Assembly (NCBI GenBank): GCA_964529445.1
Contig: CAZGWJ010000027.1
Location: 1-30,864 of the forward strand
Source of the DNA: CAZGWJ01 sp964529445
GTDB taxonomy: Bacteria > Oederibacteriota > Muellerivitia > Muellerivitales > Muellerivitaceae
Direction of reading: 5' to 3'
DNA: 30,864 nucleotides
The position numbers and the translations under genes were made by a program. Positions 28,777-30,864 of the stretch are shown piece by piece (position 1 is the stretch's first letter; every line of letters starts with the position of its first letter). The notes below the pieces were generated by a model, which was not told the DNA's origin, searched no databases, and worked only from the letters and a program-made list of their open reading frames with translations.

Positions 28777-30864
28777 ATGGGAACGAACTTGAAACGCGCG
28801 ATCCTGACAATGATCCTTCTCGCGATGGGTGCGGCCCCGGCTTTCGCCTGGCACGGGTCTCTGCTGTCGAACGAGCGCGCCCCCTGGATCGACGAGAGCC
28901 TGAGGGGGCTACAACGCGAAGGTTATCTTCCCGCTACGCTGGGGGACACCGCATCTCTTTCGAATCTTGAGGTCGCCGAATTGACGGCCCGCGCTTCCGA
29001 ACGCCTGATGGCCCAGGTTCCCGGCACCGCCGGATCCGGTTTGTCCGCAAGCCCGGCCGCCGCTCGGGACATGAAGGCGCTCATCGCCGAGTTCCGTGTG
29101 GAACTGTCCCGAATGAACGTCGAGGTGGCCAAGGCCGAGGAACGAGTGGCCCTTATGGAGGCCCGTCTTCAGGGTTTCGAGGAGAAGCAGAAGGGTGCCC
29201 TTTCGAAGACCGGCAGCGAGGTGGGGGCCTACGGCCGCGGCTGGATGGTCACCCGTCGCGGACTGGGTCCTGACCGCCTGAACCCGCCCCTCTCCCGGTT
29301 GGCCGTCAACCTCATGGAGGTGCGTCTCCGGAGCATCCCGGTGCCCAACATCCTGTTCGATTTCCGCACCCGCATGTGGACCACCTACGGCTGGTACTAC
29401 GTGGATGAGATCACCCCGGTCCTCGAGGTCCGCAAGTTCACGATCTCGTCCTTCAATTCGGTGGGTTCCGTCCAGGTGGGCGACCTCTTCAAGAGCTACA
29501 CGCCCCTGACCCTCTGGAACGACGACCCGTGGCATTACCGTTTCAAACCCACTTACTTCAAGCAGATGTACTCCGAGATCGAGGAACTCTCCATGACGGA
29601 AGGCCCGGCTTGGCATCTGCGCGGTCTGACCGCCCACGTGGCGAAGGAGTGGGCCGATCGCATCCATTTGTCCTCCGCCTCGGCGGATGTCCTGGGCGGG
29701 CGCGTCACGCCGGCCACCAACCGTTTCGGGAACTACTATTTCGGGGGACAAGTCGATGCCTCCTTCCTCAAGAAGAGGTTCGGCATCACGGGGACGGGAC
29801 TCCTCTTGTGGGACGACATGGACAGCGCCGAATTGGATTACTTGGAAGATTTCGACATGACCTGGGCGCAGAAATACCGCATCACCAGTGTCACACCCCG
29901 CCTGGACCTGCCCATCGGGGAGGCCTTGACGGTGAAGGCCTCGTTCGAACTGGCGGGGAACCGCTACGAGGATGATGCCCGCAACCCCGACCGGGTCTAC
30001 GAGGATTGGGCGGCCCGAGGGGAGGGTTCCCTGGAAGCATGGGCTCCGGGATCGCTCGAGGCTTACGGCCTGCGTCTTGAGGGCAAGTATGTCAACGTGG
30101 GGTCCTTGTTCTATTCGCCCGGCGCCCAGACCCTCCGCCGCACACCCGTCGGCACCACGAGCGGCTACATCAGCGGCGATGAGTTGCGCGATTTCGACCT
30201 CATCGGCAGCCGCAACCGCTCCCTCTTCCTTGATGTGGGACGCCCTGCTTTCGCGCCTTACAGCCGGATCGACGACAACATCCTGCCCTACGGGGACGCC
30301 ACCCCGAATCGAAGGGGACTGGTCGCGGGTTTGACCCTTCAGCGCCGCAATCCCAAGGACAAGAAGGTCTTCGCCAGTGCGGGGGCTTTCGTCACGAAGA
30401 TGGAGGAGATTACCCCCAACCTCGTCCTGGTACCCCAGGCGGTCCCGACAGCGGGGGTCACGATGGATCTTCCCTATTCCGTGGATTCCCAGACCAACAC
30501 GGCCTCGGCGCGCACGTTCTCGGGACTCGAGGGGGTCGCTTCCCTCGACATCGCCGCCCTGCAGGGTTGGAAGGACAAACTGGTCCTGGGGACGGGATAC
30601 CGGACCCAGAAGACCGAGTTTGAGTCCATCCAGCTCGAGACGAAGGGACTGATGGCTTCCGCGGATTTCGTCCTGCCCGTGAAGTGGATGCGCTGGGCCG
30701 ACATGTCCCTCCTGTGGGGACAGTTCCTTTCCAAGGGAAGCGAGTTCTGCCTCGCGGGAGGGGCCAACGCGGCCTATCCGTTCTGGGGTGACCGCTCCAT
30801 GCTGGGGTCCTATTACCGGACGGATCTCGGCGGGTCCCGGACCTTCTGGGCCTGGAACCTGAAA
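28777..30864 (+). CDS. Second SLH-like / coiled-coil / porin-type protein (3' end outside)
   Basis: An open frame of 696 codons without a stop, running past the right edge. The ATG at 28777 is one base after the stop of the previous porin gene. Residues 1-24 are a signal peptide (LTMILLAMGAAPAFA). An SLH-like segment follows (LRGLQREGYLPATLGD, LSNLEVAELTARASERLM, about 42-80), then a Gly/Ser/Ala linker, a coiled coil near 105-150 (LIAEFRVELSRMNVEVAKAE and LMEARLQGFEEK), and a barrel-like chain. The domain order equals that of its neighbour, though sequence resemblance is low by eye. The two genes are very likely an ancient tandem duplication and are coexpressed. Confidence 0.75.
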   Translation, partial: MGTNLKRAILTMILLAMGAAPAFAWHGSLLSNERAPWIDESLRGLQREGYLPATLGDTASLSNLEVAELTARASERLMAQVPGTAGSGLSASPAAARDMKALIAEFRVELSRMNVEVAKAEERVALMEARLQGFEEKQKGALSKTGSEVGAYGRGWMVTRRGLGPDRLNPPLSRLAVNLMEVRLRSIPVPNILFDFRTRMWTTYGWYYVDEITPVLEVRKFTISSFNSVGSVQVGDLFKSYTPLTLWNDDPWHYRFKPTYFKQMYSEIEELSMTEGPAWHLRGLTAHVAKEWADRIHLSSASADVLGGRVTPATNRFGNYYFGGQVDASFLKKRFGITGTGLLLWDDMDSAELDYLEDFDMTWAQKYRITSVTPRLDLPIGEALTVKASFELAGNRYEDDARNPDRVYEDWAARGEGSLEAWAPGSLEAYGLRLEGKYVNVGSLFYSPGAQTLRRTPVGTTSGYISGDELRDFDLIGSRNRSLFLDVGRPAFAPYSRIDDNILPYGDATPNRRGLVAGLTLQRRNPKDKKVFASAGAFVTKMEEITPNLVLVPQAVPTAGVTMDLPYSVDSQTNTASARTFSGLEGVASLDIAALQGWKDKLVLGTGYRTQKTEFESIQLETKGLMASADFVLPVKWMRWADMSLLWGQFLSKGSEFCLAGGANAAYPFWGDRSMLGSYYRTDLGGSRTFWAWNLK

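Overview
The window is about 30.9 kb of GC-rich bacterial chromosome, densely coded on both strands. It contains no rRNA, tRNA, prophage or CRISPR array that I can recognise. Several products carry signal peptides, four look like outer-membrane beta-barrels, and two of those combine an SLH-like domain with a coiled coil, so the cell is almost certainly diderm (Gram-negative envelope). Bacterial sigma70-type promoters, Shine-Dalgarno (SD) sites and a TPP riboswitch exclude archaea. I cannot name the phylum; the gene mix and the dispersed intergenic repeats suggest an uncultured environmental lineage.

Left part (1-8.8 kb): a cluster of small hairpins at the edge; a two-gene unit of a DUF5678-like protein and a retropepsin-like aspartic protease (-); a membrane protein (-); then, from a back-to-back promoter region, a TPP riboswitch with thiM and a translationally coupled pseudouridine synthase. 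A repeat-rich spacer leads into a YgbA-family gene. An MBL-fold hydrolase (-) faces a beta-barrel gene (+), followed by a ferredoxin / PilZ / histone-deacetylase-like operon and a SAM hydroxide adenosyltransferase.

Middle (8.9-18.8 kb): a cation exchanger and a GNAT acetyltransferase, an iron-type alcohol dehydrogenase, DinB and SuhB convergent on one shared hairpin, Hsp20 with a strong terminator, an unrecognised membrane protein, a ZIP metal transporter, a LacI regulator, and a membrane-anchored beta-sandwich protein closed by another strong terminator.

Right part (18.8-30.9 kb): a beta-barrel protein (-), then a rightward series: HAD nucleotidase, a 1,412-residue protein joining an RlmD-type 23S rRNA methyltransferase to a transmembrane segment and an extracytoplasmic glycoside-hydrolase-like TIM barrel, a lipoprotein with a beta-sandwich domain, and two adjacent SLH/coiled-coil/porin-like proteins, the second running off the window.

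The most notable points are the rRNA-methyltransferase/glycosidase-like fusion, the family of inverted-repeat elements built from 8-bp units (which supplies the ends of at least three proteins), frequent TTG starts with strong SD sequences, and the paired SLH porins. All functional calls rest on motif recognition by eye; no database search was run.
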